Shown one piece after another: positions 24,641 through 31,883 of a DNA stretch of 64,000 nucleotides; the stretch's first letter is position 1; each line of letters opens with the position of its first letter. Below the pieces are notes generated by a model, which ran no database searches, was not told the DNA's origin, and was given only the letters and a program-made list of their open reading frames with translations. The stretch lies in the NCBI RefSeq assembly GCF_900111125.1, contig NZ_FOGE01000010.1, positions 1-64,000 of the forward strand, written 5' to 3'. The position numbers and the translations under genes were made by a program. This DNA comes from Sphingobium sp. YR768 (GTDB taxonomy: Bacteria > Pseudomonadota > Alphaproteobacteria > Sphingomonadales > Sphingomonadaceae).

Positions 24641-25816
24641 ATGGATATGCCCACCACGCCGTTGGTCCCTGTGCTGCTGTCCCGTACCGAACTTCACGCC
24701 CTGGTCTGGGCCGAACCTCTCCGCCACCTCGCAGGATGCTTCGGCATCTCGGACCAAAGTCTCGCCAAACTCTGCGACCGTTTCGATATCCCGCGTCCTC
24801 GGCCTGGCCACTGGAACAAGGTCGCGGTCGGCAGGGAGATCGCCATGCCGGTCCTGCCGCCCGCGAAAGCCAGCATGGACGAGACGATAGAAATTACGCC
24901 CCAGTCGGCTGGAGGCACGGCAATGGAGGGAGACGCTGCTCTTGCGGCGGCCCGCCATAATGGCAAACCGGTGCGCGTGGCGGAGCGGCTCTCGGATCCG
25001 CATCCCATCATTGCCGGCTGGCTTGCAAATCGAAGGGAGGCGATCGCCCGGGGCCGGCTGGTCTATGACATCTGGCCCAATCGGCCGGTCCGGGCTGCGC
25101 CTTTCAAGCCCATCGAACGGCGTCGCCTCAGAATATTGGACGCCCTGTTCAAAGCCCTGGAGGCGGAGAAGATCGTCATTGCCGAGACAGACCGGCATGG
25201 TCCCGTTGCGCGGTGCGGACGGGACGAGATCGCATTTCAACTCAGGCCCCGGCTCAAGGAAGTGCGCCAGCCCCTCGCCGCCGAAGAGAGACGGTGGCAT
25301 GGCTCCGGCAGGCAATACAGGCGAGAGCTGGTCGAGACGGATGTGCTGGTCTTCGAGATCAGGCGTTGGTTGCCCGGCGATTTGCCACGCATCTGGCAGG
25401 ACGGCCCGAAGGGCATGATCGAGGACAAGGTGGGCGACATGCTGGCGACCGTGCTTGCGGCATTCCCGATGATGGCCGCAGCCCGGGAAATGGCCGAAGA
25501 GCGGCAACGACTGCGGGAGACAGAGGAACGGAAGCGCCAGATGTTGGCGCAGCAGCTCAAGCTCGATCGCGACCGCTTCCGATGCTTCCTCGAGCAGGCC
25601 GGCAGATGGCGCGAAGCGGGACTGGCGCGAGATTTTCTCATGGCGCTGCGTGCCGCGATCTCGGACTCTTCATTGGAGATTGGCGGTAGGACGGCCGCCG
25701 AGTGGCTGCAATGGGCTCAAGGGCATGTGCAGGCCCATGATCCCCTCACACAGGGCTCGTCCGCTGTCTTCCGGTCGATCGCTGAAGTGACGGAGAGGAC
25801 TTACCGTGATCGCTAG
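24641..25816 (+). CDS. Island protein with N-terminal HTH-like domain, unknown role
   Basis: About 391 residues from the ATG at 24641; an in-frame GTG at 24626 is an alternative. The N-terminus LHALVWAEPLRHLAGCFGIS followed by DQSLAKLCDRFDIPRPRPGHW is a conserved HTH-like module found in many integron- and island-encoded proteins beside integrases. The middle contains a predicted alpha/beta region (LKEVRQPLAAEERRW, LVFEIRRW) and residues 285-325 form a charged coiled coil (EERQRLRETEERKRQML). It is convergent with the integrase, 10 bp apart. A regulatory or replication-linked role in the island is possible. Confidence 0.6.
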   Translation: MDMPTTPLVPVLLSRTELHALVWAEPLRHLAGCFGISDQSLAKLCDRFDIPRPRPGHWNKVAVGREIAMPVLPPAKASMDETIEITPQSAGGTAMEGDAALAAARHNGKPVRVAERLSDPHPIIAGWLANRREAIARGRLVYDIWPNRPVRAAPFKPIERRRLRILDALFKALEAEKIVIAETDRHGPVARCGRDEIAFQLRPRLKEVRQPLAAEERRWHGSGRQYRRELVETDVLVFEIRRWLPGDLPRIWQDGPKGMIEDKVGDMLATVLAAFPMMAAAREMAEERQRLRETEERKRQMLAQQLKLDRDRFRCFLEQAGRWREAGLARDFLMALRAAISDSSLEIGGRTAAEWLQWAQGHVQAHDPLTQGSSAVFRSIAEVTERTYRDR

Positions 25817-25826
25817 GTTGGGAGCC

Positions 25827-27050
25827 TCAGGCGCGTCGGAAATTGGGCTTCAGAACCCTCGCGCCCTCGCGCATCTCGTCGAGCTGATCCGACCAGTACT
25901 GCATCATCCGCACGCGCTCGTCCCAATATTCGCCGCGCGTGTAGGCACGCCGGATGGCGTTGGTCTCCATATGCGCGAGTTGGCGTTCGATGGCGTCGGG
26001 ATTGAACTTGCCCGTTTCGTTGAGCAGCGTCGCCGCCATCGCCCGGAAGCCGTGCGCCGTCATTTCCTCCTGGCCGAACCCGAGCGCGCGAAGGGCCGCG
26101 TTGACCGTGTTCTCGGACATCGGGCGACGCGGCGAGCGGAAAGAGGGAAAGCAATATCGTCCTGTGCCCGTCAGCTCCCAGAGCTGCTCGAAGAGCGCGA
26201 TCACCTGCGTGGACAGCGGCACGCGGTGCGGCCGTCGCATCTTCATCTTCTGCTCGGGGATGTTCCAGACCGAGCGGTCAAAGTCGAATTCGCTCCACTC
26301 GGCCTGGCGCAGTTCGCCCGGGCGTACGAACAGATGGGCCGACAGCCTAAGCCCAAACAGGGTGATGGCATGGCCGGTATAGCCCTCGATCGCGCGCATG
26401 AGCTCACCCGCGCCCTTGGGCGTGGTGATGGCAGCGAGATGCTTTGCCTTGGGAACGGTCAGCGCGCCGCGCAGGTCACGCGCCGGATCGGTTTCGGCCC
26501 GCGTGGTGGCGATGGCGTAGCGGAACACGCGGCTCAGCACGCTGCGCATCCGCCGCGCGCTTTCGTATCGTCCGGTTGCCTCGATCGAACGGAGCACGGC
26601 AAGCACTTCCTGGGCGGTGATCTTGGCGACGGGGCGGTTGCCGATCCTGGGATAGGCCTTGGCAAGCAGCCAGCGGATTTTGCTCAGGGTAATCTCCGCC
26701 ATCCCTTCGCGTTCCTGCTTGGCAACCCATTCCTCGGCGACCAGCTTGAAGCTGTTTTCCTCGGACAGCATCGCGCGTGCCTCGGCGAGCTTGGCTTCGT
26801 ACGAGGGATCGAGGCCGGCGGCGATCAGCTTGCGGGCTTCGTCGCGCCGCTCGCGCGCATCGGCGAGACCGACGTCAGGCCACGCGCCGAAGGAGAGCGT
26901 GCGCTGCTTGCCGAGATAGGCGTAGTTGAGACGCCAGAGCTTCGTGCCGTTCGGCTTGACGAGGAGATAGAGGCCGGCGCCGTCGGTGAGCTTGTATTCG
27001 CGCTCCCTCGGCTTGGCGCTCGTGACGGTCGTCGCGAAGAGTTTTCCCAT
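25827..27050 (-). CDS. Tyrosine-type integrase (P4 family)
   Basis: A 407-residue recombinase. Residues 1-90 form the DUF4102 arm-binding domain (YKLTDGAGLYLLVKPNGTKL, then LSFGAWPDVGLADAR). A SAM-like core-binding part follows, and the catalytic domain has RPGELRQAEWSEFD (first Arg), the HRVPLS segment, then HGFRAMAATLLNE (His-x-x-Arg) and the nucleophile Tyr in IRRAYTRGEYWDERVRMMQYW. The start at 27050 (MGKLFATTVTS) was chosen because longer frames read through the tRNA gene in antisense. It lies directly beside its probable target, the 3' end of tRNA-Leu, in the usual orientation. Confidence 0.9.
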   Translation of the reverse strand: MGKLFATTVTSAKPREREYKLTDGAGLYLLVKPNGTKLWRLNYAYLGKQRTLSFGAWPDVGLADARERRDEARKLIAAGLDPSYEAKLAEARAMLSEENSFKLVAEEWVAKQEREGMAEITLSKIRWLLAKAYPRIGNRPVAKITAQEVLAVLRSIEATGRYESARRMRSVLSRVFRYAIATTRAETDPARDLRGALTVPKAKHLAAITTPKGAGELMRAIEGYTGHAITLFGLRLSAHLFVRPGELRQAEWSEFDFDRSVWNIPEQKMKMRRPHRVPLSTQVIALFEQLWELTGTGRYCFPSFRSPRRPMSENTVNAALRALGFGQEEMTAHGFRAMAATLLNETGKFNPDAIERQLAHMETNAIRRAYTRGEYWDERVRMMQYWSDQLDEMREGARVLKPNFRRA

Positions 27051-27154
27051 GGTATCGGCCCGTCCATAAGGGGCCTTCGATACCATGCAGGGTACCATAT
27101 TTGTTCCCGATTGGTGCCGGATCAGCCCTGATTTGACCGGACGGATATAACACA

Positions 27155-27180
27155 AAAAGCGGCTGAAATCAGCCGCTTTT
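27155..27180 (-). terminator. Terminator of the tRNA-Leu transcript, on the island side
   Basis: AAAAGCGGCTGA (27155-27166) and TCAGCCGCTTTT (27169-27180) make a perfect 12-bp stem with a 2-base loop. Read on the minus strand it ends in a U-run, 33 bp beyond the tRNA 3' end. It lies beyond the att core, so the island supplies it. Confidence 0.75.
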
Positions 27181-27212
27181 CGGATGTTCCCGGACGTCGC
27201 CGGAAGAACAAA

Positions 27213-27299
27213 TGGTGCCCAGAAGAGGACTCGAACCTCCACGACCTTGCGATCGCCAGCACCTGAAGCTGGTGCGTCTACCAATTCCGCCATCTGGGC
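27213..27299 (-). tRNA. tRNA-Leu (anticodon CAG)
   Basis: An 87-nt gene with encoded CCA. The acceptor arm pairs GCCCAGA with TCTGGGC, the anticodon stem CCAGC/GCTGG encloses loop TTCAGGT, and a long variable arm (class II tRNA) precedes the T arm GGTTCGAGTCC. It reads codon CUG. The 3' 23 bases serve as the chromosomal attachment site of the island (core 27218-27235). Confidence 0.95.
27218..27235. repeat. Chromosomal att core within tRNA-Leu
   Basis: CCCAGAAGAGGACTCGAA, the plus-strand reading of the T-arm and acceptor 3' half. It is repeated exactly at 21012-21029 and over 16 bp at 7467-7482. Left arm CCGGACGTC at 27190-27198. Confidence 0.8.
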
Positions 27300-27429
27300 A
27301 CGGGGTAGGAGTGCGCCTCTAACGGCGACCTCAAATGCTGTCAACGCATTGTCTGTATTATTTTTTGGGTTTCGCAAAAAAGCCGGTTTTGGGGCAAAGC
27401 ATGGCGTCTACAACAGGATGACCCGATCG

Positions 27430-28185
27430 ATGACCGCCGCCGATGCCCCGCCGCTCCAATTCCTTGCCCGACCTGATGGCCTGCGCCTGGCCTATCGCTT
27501 CAGCAGCGGTGATGGCCCGACCCTGATTTTCCTGCCGGGCTATATGTCCGATATGGAAGGCGGCAAGGCGGTGGCGTTGCATCAATGGGCGCAGGGGCAG
27601 GGCCGGGCCATGCTGCGGCTCGATTATGCCGGCAACGGCGCCAGCGAGGGGCGCTTTGCCGATGGCACGTTGGCAAGCTGGCGGGACGACGTGCTGCTGC
27701 TGATCGACCAGTTGAAGCCGGGGCCGGTGGTGCTGGTCGGATCGTCGATGGGTGGCTGGCTGGCCTTGCTGGTCGCGCTGGCGCGGCCGGATCGGGTCGC
27801 AGCCATCGTCGGCATTGCCGCCGCGCCCGACTTCACCCAATGGGGCTTTACCGACGCGGACAAGGCGCTGCTGGCGACCGAGGGGCGGATCGAGGAGCCA
27901 ACCCCCTATGGCGACCAACCCTATGTGACCACATTGGGCTTCTGGGAATCGGGACAAGCGCTGCGCCTGCTGGAGGGCGAGATCAGCTTTGATGGCCCGG
28001 TGCGGCTGCTCCATGGACAGGCCGACTCCGATGTGCCGTGGGACATTGCCCTGCGCACTGCTGCTCGCCTGCGTTCATCCGACGTGCAGACGCTGCTGAT
28101 TAAGGACGGCGACCATCGCCTGTCGCGCGACGGCGACATCGCGCTGTTGATCGATACCGTCGCCAGCCTGTTGGACAGTCTCTGA
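27430..28185 (+). CDS. Alpha/beta hydrolase
   Basis: About 251 residues from the ATG at 27430; an ATG at 27418 would add four residues. The fold is a single-domain alpha/beta hydrolase: oxyanion region FLPGYMSDMEG, nucleophile elbow VGSSMGGWLALL (Ser in GxSxG), acid in LHGQADSDVPW and catalytic His in KDGDHRLSR. The sequence resembles ABHD10/palmitoyl-thioesterase-like bacterial proteins. Substrate unknown. It is the first core gene after the tRNA and shares one base with the next gene (TGATG). Confidence 0.85.
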   Translation: MTAADAPPLQFLARPDGLRLAYRFSSGDGPTLIFLPGYMSDMEGGKAVALHQWAQGQGRAMLRLDYAGNGASEGRFADGTLASWRDDVLLLIDQLKPGPVVLVGSSMGGWLALLVALARPDRVAAIVGIAAAPDFTQWGFTDADKALLATEGRIEEPTPYGDQPYVTTLGFWESGQALRLLEGEISFDGPVRLLHGQADSDVPWDIALRTAARLRSSDVQTLLIKDGDHRLSRDGDIALLIDTVASLLDSL

Positions 28186-29078
28186 TGCCCTTTTTCCTGC
28201 CGATCCTGCTCCAGACCCTCGATCCCGAGATTGAGGCGGTGATGCGCCACAGCCGCCAGCGCAAGCAGGAAGAACGCGCCGCCGCTGCCGACAATGCCGC
28301 CGCTGCGGAAACAGCGAAGGCCAAGGCGGCGGCTGGCACGCCCGAGCGGGACGATGGCCGGATTCCGGTCCCCGCCAAATTCGCCGGTCCTTTCCAGGCG
28401 TGCCTCGACGCCGCGACCCAGTCGCCGGACGAGGGCGTCAGTTTCGCGCAGAAATGGCGGATCGACGGCGGCAGCTTCTATGCGCGCCATTGCATGGGCT
28501 TCGCCTATGCCCGCGCCGAGCGCTGGACTCCGGCTGTCGTCGCCTTCGAACAGGCGGCGGAGGAAGCTGAGCGCGGCAATGAGATGGCGCAAAGCGCGCG
28601 CCTGTGGGCGCAGGCGGGCAATGCGGCGCTGGCCGGCGGCGATGTCGCCAAGGCGCGGACCGATTTCGACGCCGCGCTGGCACGCGGCCTGCCCGATGGG
28701 CTGGAGAAGGGGGAGGTGCATCTGGACCGGGCGCGGGCGCTGGTGGCGCTGGGCGAAGTCGATGCGGCGCGCGATTCGCTGGACGTGGCGCTGGTGCAGG
28801 CGCCCAAAGACCCCTTGGGCTGGTTGCTGTCGGCCACGCTGGCGCGCCGGTCGGGCGATCTGAAGCTGGCGCAGGCGCATATCGCACGGGCCGTGCAACT
28901 GTCGCCCGACGACGCCTCCGTCGCGCTGGAGGAGGGCAATGTCGCGGTGCTCAGCGATCATGCGGATATTGCCCGATCGGCCTGGCAGCGGGCCGTTCGC
29001 CTATCCCCGGATTCGCCGTCGGGCAAGGCGGCCAGCGATAACCTGTCGCGGTTGCCGGCGGACAAACCGGCGGGCTAG
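28185..29078 (+). CDS. TPR-repeat protein
   Basis: A 297-residue protein, translationally coupled to the hydrolase. The N-terminal 60 residues are Ala- and charge-rich and probably flexible. From residue 85 come several 34-residue TPR-like helical pairs (RHCMGFAYARAERWTPAVVA, ARLWAQAGNAALAGGDVAKA, VHLDRARALVALGEVDAARD, GWLLSATLARRSGDLKLAQ). No signal peptide or membrane helix is clear. It is probably a protein-interaction scaffold; sphingomonads often carry it beside this hydrolase. Confidence 0.75.
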   Translation: MPFFLPILLQTLDPEIEAVMRHSRQRKQEERAAAADNAAAAETAKAKAAAGTPERDDGRIPVPAKFAGPFQACLDAATQSPDEGVSFAQKWRIDGGSFYARHCMGFAYARAERWTPAVVAFEQAAEEAERGNEMAQSARLWAQAGNAALAGGDVAKARTDFDAALARGLPDGLEKGEVHLDRARALVALGEVDAARDSLDVALVQAPKDPLGWLLSATLARRSGDLKLAQAHIARAVQLSPDDASVALEEGNVAVLSDHADIARSAWQRAVRLSPDSPSGKAASDNLSRLPADKPAG

Positions 29079-29165
29079 CGATCCGCCAGCAAGACTTTGT
29101 CACGGAACGCCCTTTCCTCTGGCCCGTTCGTCGGATGCGGCGGGCCGGATGAAGGAGACGGCGAG

Positions 29166-29408
29166 ATGGACAGCAAGATCAAAAATATAGTGGCGATCGG
29201 ACTATTGGTCACGGGTGCGATGGCCACCAGCGCCTGTTCGCGCGGGGCGACGCGCGGCGGGTTGATCGGCGGTGCGGGCGGCGCGGTGGTCGGCAGCGCG
29301 ACCGGCCTTGGCACCACCGAAGGCGCGATCATCGGCGGCACGGCGGGCGCGATCATCGGCGACAAGAGCGATTGTTCGCGCAAGGACCGCCGCCGGGGCC
29401 GCTGCTGA
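29166..29408 (+). CDS. Glycine-zipper lipoprotein
   Basis: An 80-residue protein; the ATG at 29166 follows an AAGGAG site. A signal peptide ends in a lipobox-like TSAC, then comes the glycine zipper GGLIGGAGGAVVGSATGLG and GAIIGGTAGAIIGD, and a short basic tail. Related YMGG/SlyB-type proteins sit in the outer membrane and are often stress-induced. No operon partner: the next gene is convergent. Confidence 0.75.
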   Translation: MDSKIKNIVAIGLLVTGAMATSACSRGATRGGLIGGAGGAVVGSATGLGTTEGAIIGGTAGAIIGDKSDCSRKDRRRGRC

Positions 29409-29423
29409 CCCCGCGCCGCCTTT

Positions 29424-30131
29424 CTATTTCAGGTAGAAGTCGACGGTCGTGACGACGCGCACCTTCTTGTACGGCGTGTCGCTGCCGCCGTCGCCGCCTT
29501 CGCCGTCGCGGGCGTCGATCGAGAAATAGCCCTGGGTCGCGCTCTTGATGCCGCCCACGCCCGCGCCGCTATCTTGGGCGAATTGTTCGGCGGCGGCGCG
29601 GGCATCCCTGGTGGCGGCGGCGACCATCTGCGGCTTGACGTCGTTCAGCCTGGTGAAGCTGTAGCGCATCCCTGATCCCTCTTGCAGCGTCACGCCGCGG
29701 CGGACGAGGTCGAATTGCTGGGCGACGGCCTTCTGCGCGCGGGCGATATCCGTCGTGCGCAGCAGCATCCGCTGGGTGATGGTGATCGTGTTGACGCCAT
29801 TGTTGAGATATTGGTTCACCCCCGCGCCGACCGGCTTCAGGTCGTCCGGCCGGAAGCCAAGGCTCTTGAAATATGCCTGCAATTCCCTGGTATTATTGTC
29901 GATTTCGGTGCGCACGCTGGGCAGGTCGAAACCGGTGGCCGAATAGCTGATCGACCAGGTGGCGAGGTCGGCCGTCACATCTTTTTCGGCCAGCCCCCGG
30001 ACCGTGACCGACCGGTCGGCTGCCTTGGCGCGCTTCAGCCCGTCCCCCAGCAGATAGCCGCCGCTCACCACGCCCAGGGCAAGCAACGCCGCCGCTCCCA
30101 GAAAAACCTTGTCTCGCCCATCCAACATCAT
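29424..30131 (-). CDS. SIMPL-domain (DUF541) periplasmic protein
   Basis: About 235 residues from the ATG at 30131, chosen because an AGAGGA lies just upstream and because it puts the membrane helix (FLGAAALLALGVVSGGYLLG) at the N-terminus. The rest matches SIMPL/DUF541: SVTVRGLAEKDVTADLATWS, then FKSLGFRPDDLKPVG and a Tyr/Phe-rich end. These proteins form BP26-like periplasmic assemblies; function is poorly known. It is divergent from gloA. Confidence 0.8.
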   Translation of the reverse strand: MMLDGRDKVFLGAAALLALGVVSGGYLLGDGLKRAKAADRSVTVRGLAEKDVTADLATWSISYSATGFDLPSVRTEIDNNTRELQAYFKSLGFRPDDLKPVGAGVNQYLNNGVNTITITQRMLLRTTDIARAQKAVAQQFDLVRRGVTLQEGSGMRYSFTRLNDVKPQMVAAATRDARAAAEQFAQDSGAGVGGIKSATQGYFSIDARDGEGGDGGSDTPYKKVRVVTTVDFYLK

Positions 30132-30235
30132 GCTGCTTTCCTCTTCCGTCCGGTGATGCGCGACCTTATCTTGGGGACATATCTGCCAATCCATAGATGA
30201 ACCGTTGCTTTATGGCGACGAACGGAGAATCAGAC

Positions 30236-30670
30236 TTGCCCAAATTTCTGCACAGCATGATCCGCGTGACTGACGTGGACAAGACCAAGCATTTCTTCGA
30301 ATTGCTGGGCCTGAAGGAAGTGAAGCGGTTCGATAGCGAACAGGGCCGTTTCACGCTGGTTTATCTGGCGGCGCCGGGTGATGAGGATGCGCAGGTCGAA
30401 CTGACCTATAACTGGCCGGCGGCAGATGGTAGCCCGGCCGAAATCTATGATGGCGGGCGCAATTTCGGCCATATCGCCTATCAGGTCGAAAATATCTACG
30501 ACACCTGCCAGACGCTGATGGATGCGGGCGTGACGATCAACCGGCCGCCGCGCGACGGGCATATGGCCTTCGTCCGCACCCCCGACGATATCTCGATCGA
30601 ATTGTTGCAGGACGGGCGGCTGGAACCGGCCGAACCCTGGGTATCGATGCCCAATATCGGCAGCTGGTAA
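30236..30670 (+). CDS. gloA: Glyoxalase I (lactoylglutathione lyase)
   Basis: Isomerises the methylglyoxal-glutathione hemithioacetal to S-lactoylglutathione. Metal ligands of the two vicinal-oxygen-chelate modules are visible: His in FLHSMIRV, Glu in VELTYNW, His in NFGHIAYQV and Glu in SIELLQ. I chose the TTG at 30236, which has GGAG nine bases upstream and gives the family's usual start (xPKFLHSM, 144 residues); ATG codons at 30212 and 30197 are alternatives. gloB follows four bases later, so both steps of methylglyoxal detoxification are in one operon and use glutathione made via gshA nearby. Confidence 0.9.
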   Translation: MPKFLHSMIRVTDVDKTKHFFELLGLKEVKRFDSEQGRFTLVYLAAPGDEDAQVELTYNWPAADGSPAEIYDGGRNFGHIAYQVENIYDTCQTLMDAGVTINRPPRDGHMAFVRTPDDISIELLQDGRLEPAEPWVSMPNIGSW

Positions 30671-30674
30671 GCCA

Positions 30675-31409
30675 ATGCTGGAGGTCGTCCGCATCCCCGT
30701 TCTCAACGACAATTATGTCTGGCTGCTGCATGATGATGCCAGTGGTCAGACGGTCGTGGTCGATCCGGCAGTGGCGGAGCCGGTGCTGGAGGCGGCTGCG
30801 ATGCGGGGCTGGACGATCGACCAGATCTGGAACACCCATTGGCATGGCGATCATGTCGGCGGCAATGCGGCGATCAAGGCGGCCGCCAAAGCCTGGGGCG
30901 GCTGCATCATCACCGGCCCGGCGGCCGAGGCTGGGAAGATCGGCACGCTCGACCGGACGGTGGGGGAGGGCGACAGCGTTCGCATCGGCGATCATGTCGC
31001 CACCGTGATGGCGGTGCCGGCCCATACCGCCGGGCATATCGCCTATCATCTGGCGGAGGATCATATCGTCTTCGTCGGCGATACGCTGTTCGCCATGGGC
31101 TGCGGGCGCCTGTTCGAAGGAACGGCGGCGCAGATGTTCGCCAATATGGCGCGTCTGGCTGCCCTGCCGGACGACACGATCGTCTATTGCGCGCATGAAT
31201 ATACGCTCTCCAACGGCCGCTTTGCGCTGGGTGTCGAGCCGGACAATGTCGCGTTGGCGCGGCGGGTCGCTGCGGTGGAAGCGGCGCGGGCGCGGGGCGA
31301 AGCGACCGTGCCGACCAGCATCGGACAGGAGCGGGCGACCAACATCTTCATGCGCGCGGTCGACGTGGCGCAACTGGCCGCCCGCCGCGCCGCGAAGGAT
31401 GCGGCCTGA
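30675..31409 (+). CDS. gloB: Glyoxalase II (hydroxyacylglutathione hydrolase)
   Basis: A 244-residue metallo-beta-lactamase-fold enzyme that hydrolyses S-lactoylglutathione to D-lactate. The metal motif NTHWHGDHVGG is near residue 55, the second His in PAHTAGHI, the bridging Asp in FVGDTLFAMGCGRLFEG and the last His in CAHEYTLSN. Length and order match GloB. It follows gloA by four bases. Confidence 0.92.
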   Translation: MLEVVRIPVLNDNYVWLLHDDASGQTVVVDPAVAEPVLEAAAMRGWTIDQIWNTHWHGDHVGGNAAIKAAAKAWGGCIITGPAAEAGKIGTLDRTVGEGDSVRIGDHVATVMAVPAHTAGHIAYHLAEDHIVFVGDTLFAMGCGRLFEGTAAQMFANMARLAALPDDTIVYCAHEYTLSNGRFALGVEPDNVALARRVAAVEAARARGEATVPTSIGQERATNIFMRAVDVAQLAARRAAKDAA

Positions 31410-31462
31410 CGGTTTTTATCCTATACTGCCGTCCTGTCGGCATGATGAGGCGGAGAGTCGCA

Positions 31463-31879
31463 ATGCGTGCGTGGATGATGATGGCACCCCTGTTGGCAGC
31501 GGCCGGCACTTTGGGGGGCTGCACCGGCAGCTATGAACCCAAACCCCTGACACCCAAGCAGACGGCGGACCTGGACAAGGCGCTGGCGGGCAAGGTGGCC
31601 GGCGAGAAGGTCAGCTGCATCAACCGGGAGCCGCAGACCAACCTGACGGTGATCAGCAATAATGTGCTGCTTTACCGGGTCAGCAAGAAGCTGGTCTACA
31701 GGAACGACCTGATCGGCAGTTGCAACGGCCTGACCTTCGGCGACACGATGATCGTGCGCAGCTTCGGCTCGCAATTGTGCCGCGGCGATTTCACCACCAC
31801 GGCCAATCTGCAAACCGGCATGACATCAGGCGCCTGCGCGCTGGGGGATTTCATCCCCTATCGCACGCCCAAGCCCTGA
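31463..31879 (+). CDS. Putative lipoprotein
   Basis: About 138 residues from the ATG at 31463, which has GGAG at a good distance. A hydrophobic signal ends in a lipobox (TLGGC), so the protein is probably lipid-anchored. Four further Cys (VSCINRE, GSCNGL, QLCRGD, GACALG) could form two disulfides in the periplasm. No family is recognised. It is convergent with the acyl-CoA synthetase, 4 bp apart. Confidence 0.7.
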   Translation: MRAWMMMAPLLAAAGTLGGCTGSYEPKPLTPKQTADLDKALAGKVAGEKVSCINREPQTNLTVISNNVLLYRVSKKLVYRNDLIGSCNGLTFGDTMIVRSFGSQLCRGDFTTTANLQTGMTSGACALGDFIPYRTPKP

Positions 31880-31883
31880 CGCC

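Larger units (their letters stand above)
21012..27235. mobile_element. tRNA-proximal integrated unit (6.2 kb)
   Basis: Bounded by 18-bp direct repeats, one being the 3' end of tRNA-Leu. It contains a P4-type integrase next to the tRNA, hipBA, an orphan AbiEi-like gene, an AlpA-like regulator, a DUF2274 gene and a trbI fragment. The layout is that of a degraded integrative element that has kept its integrase. Confidence 0.7.

Noticed and set aside
25827..27377. Integrase frame extended to 516 residues
   Set aside because: The extra N-terminus is antisense-free reading straight through tRNA-Leu and the terminator (it spells the usual AELVDAP-like tRNA translation); the true start is at 27050.
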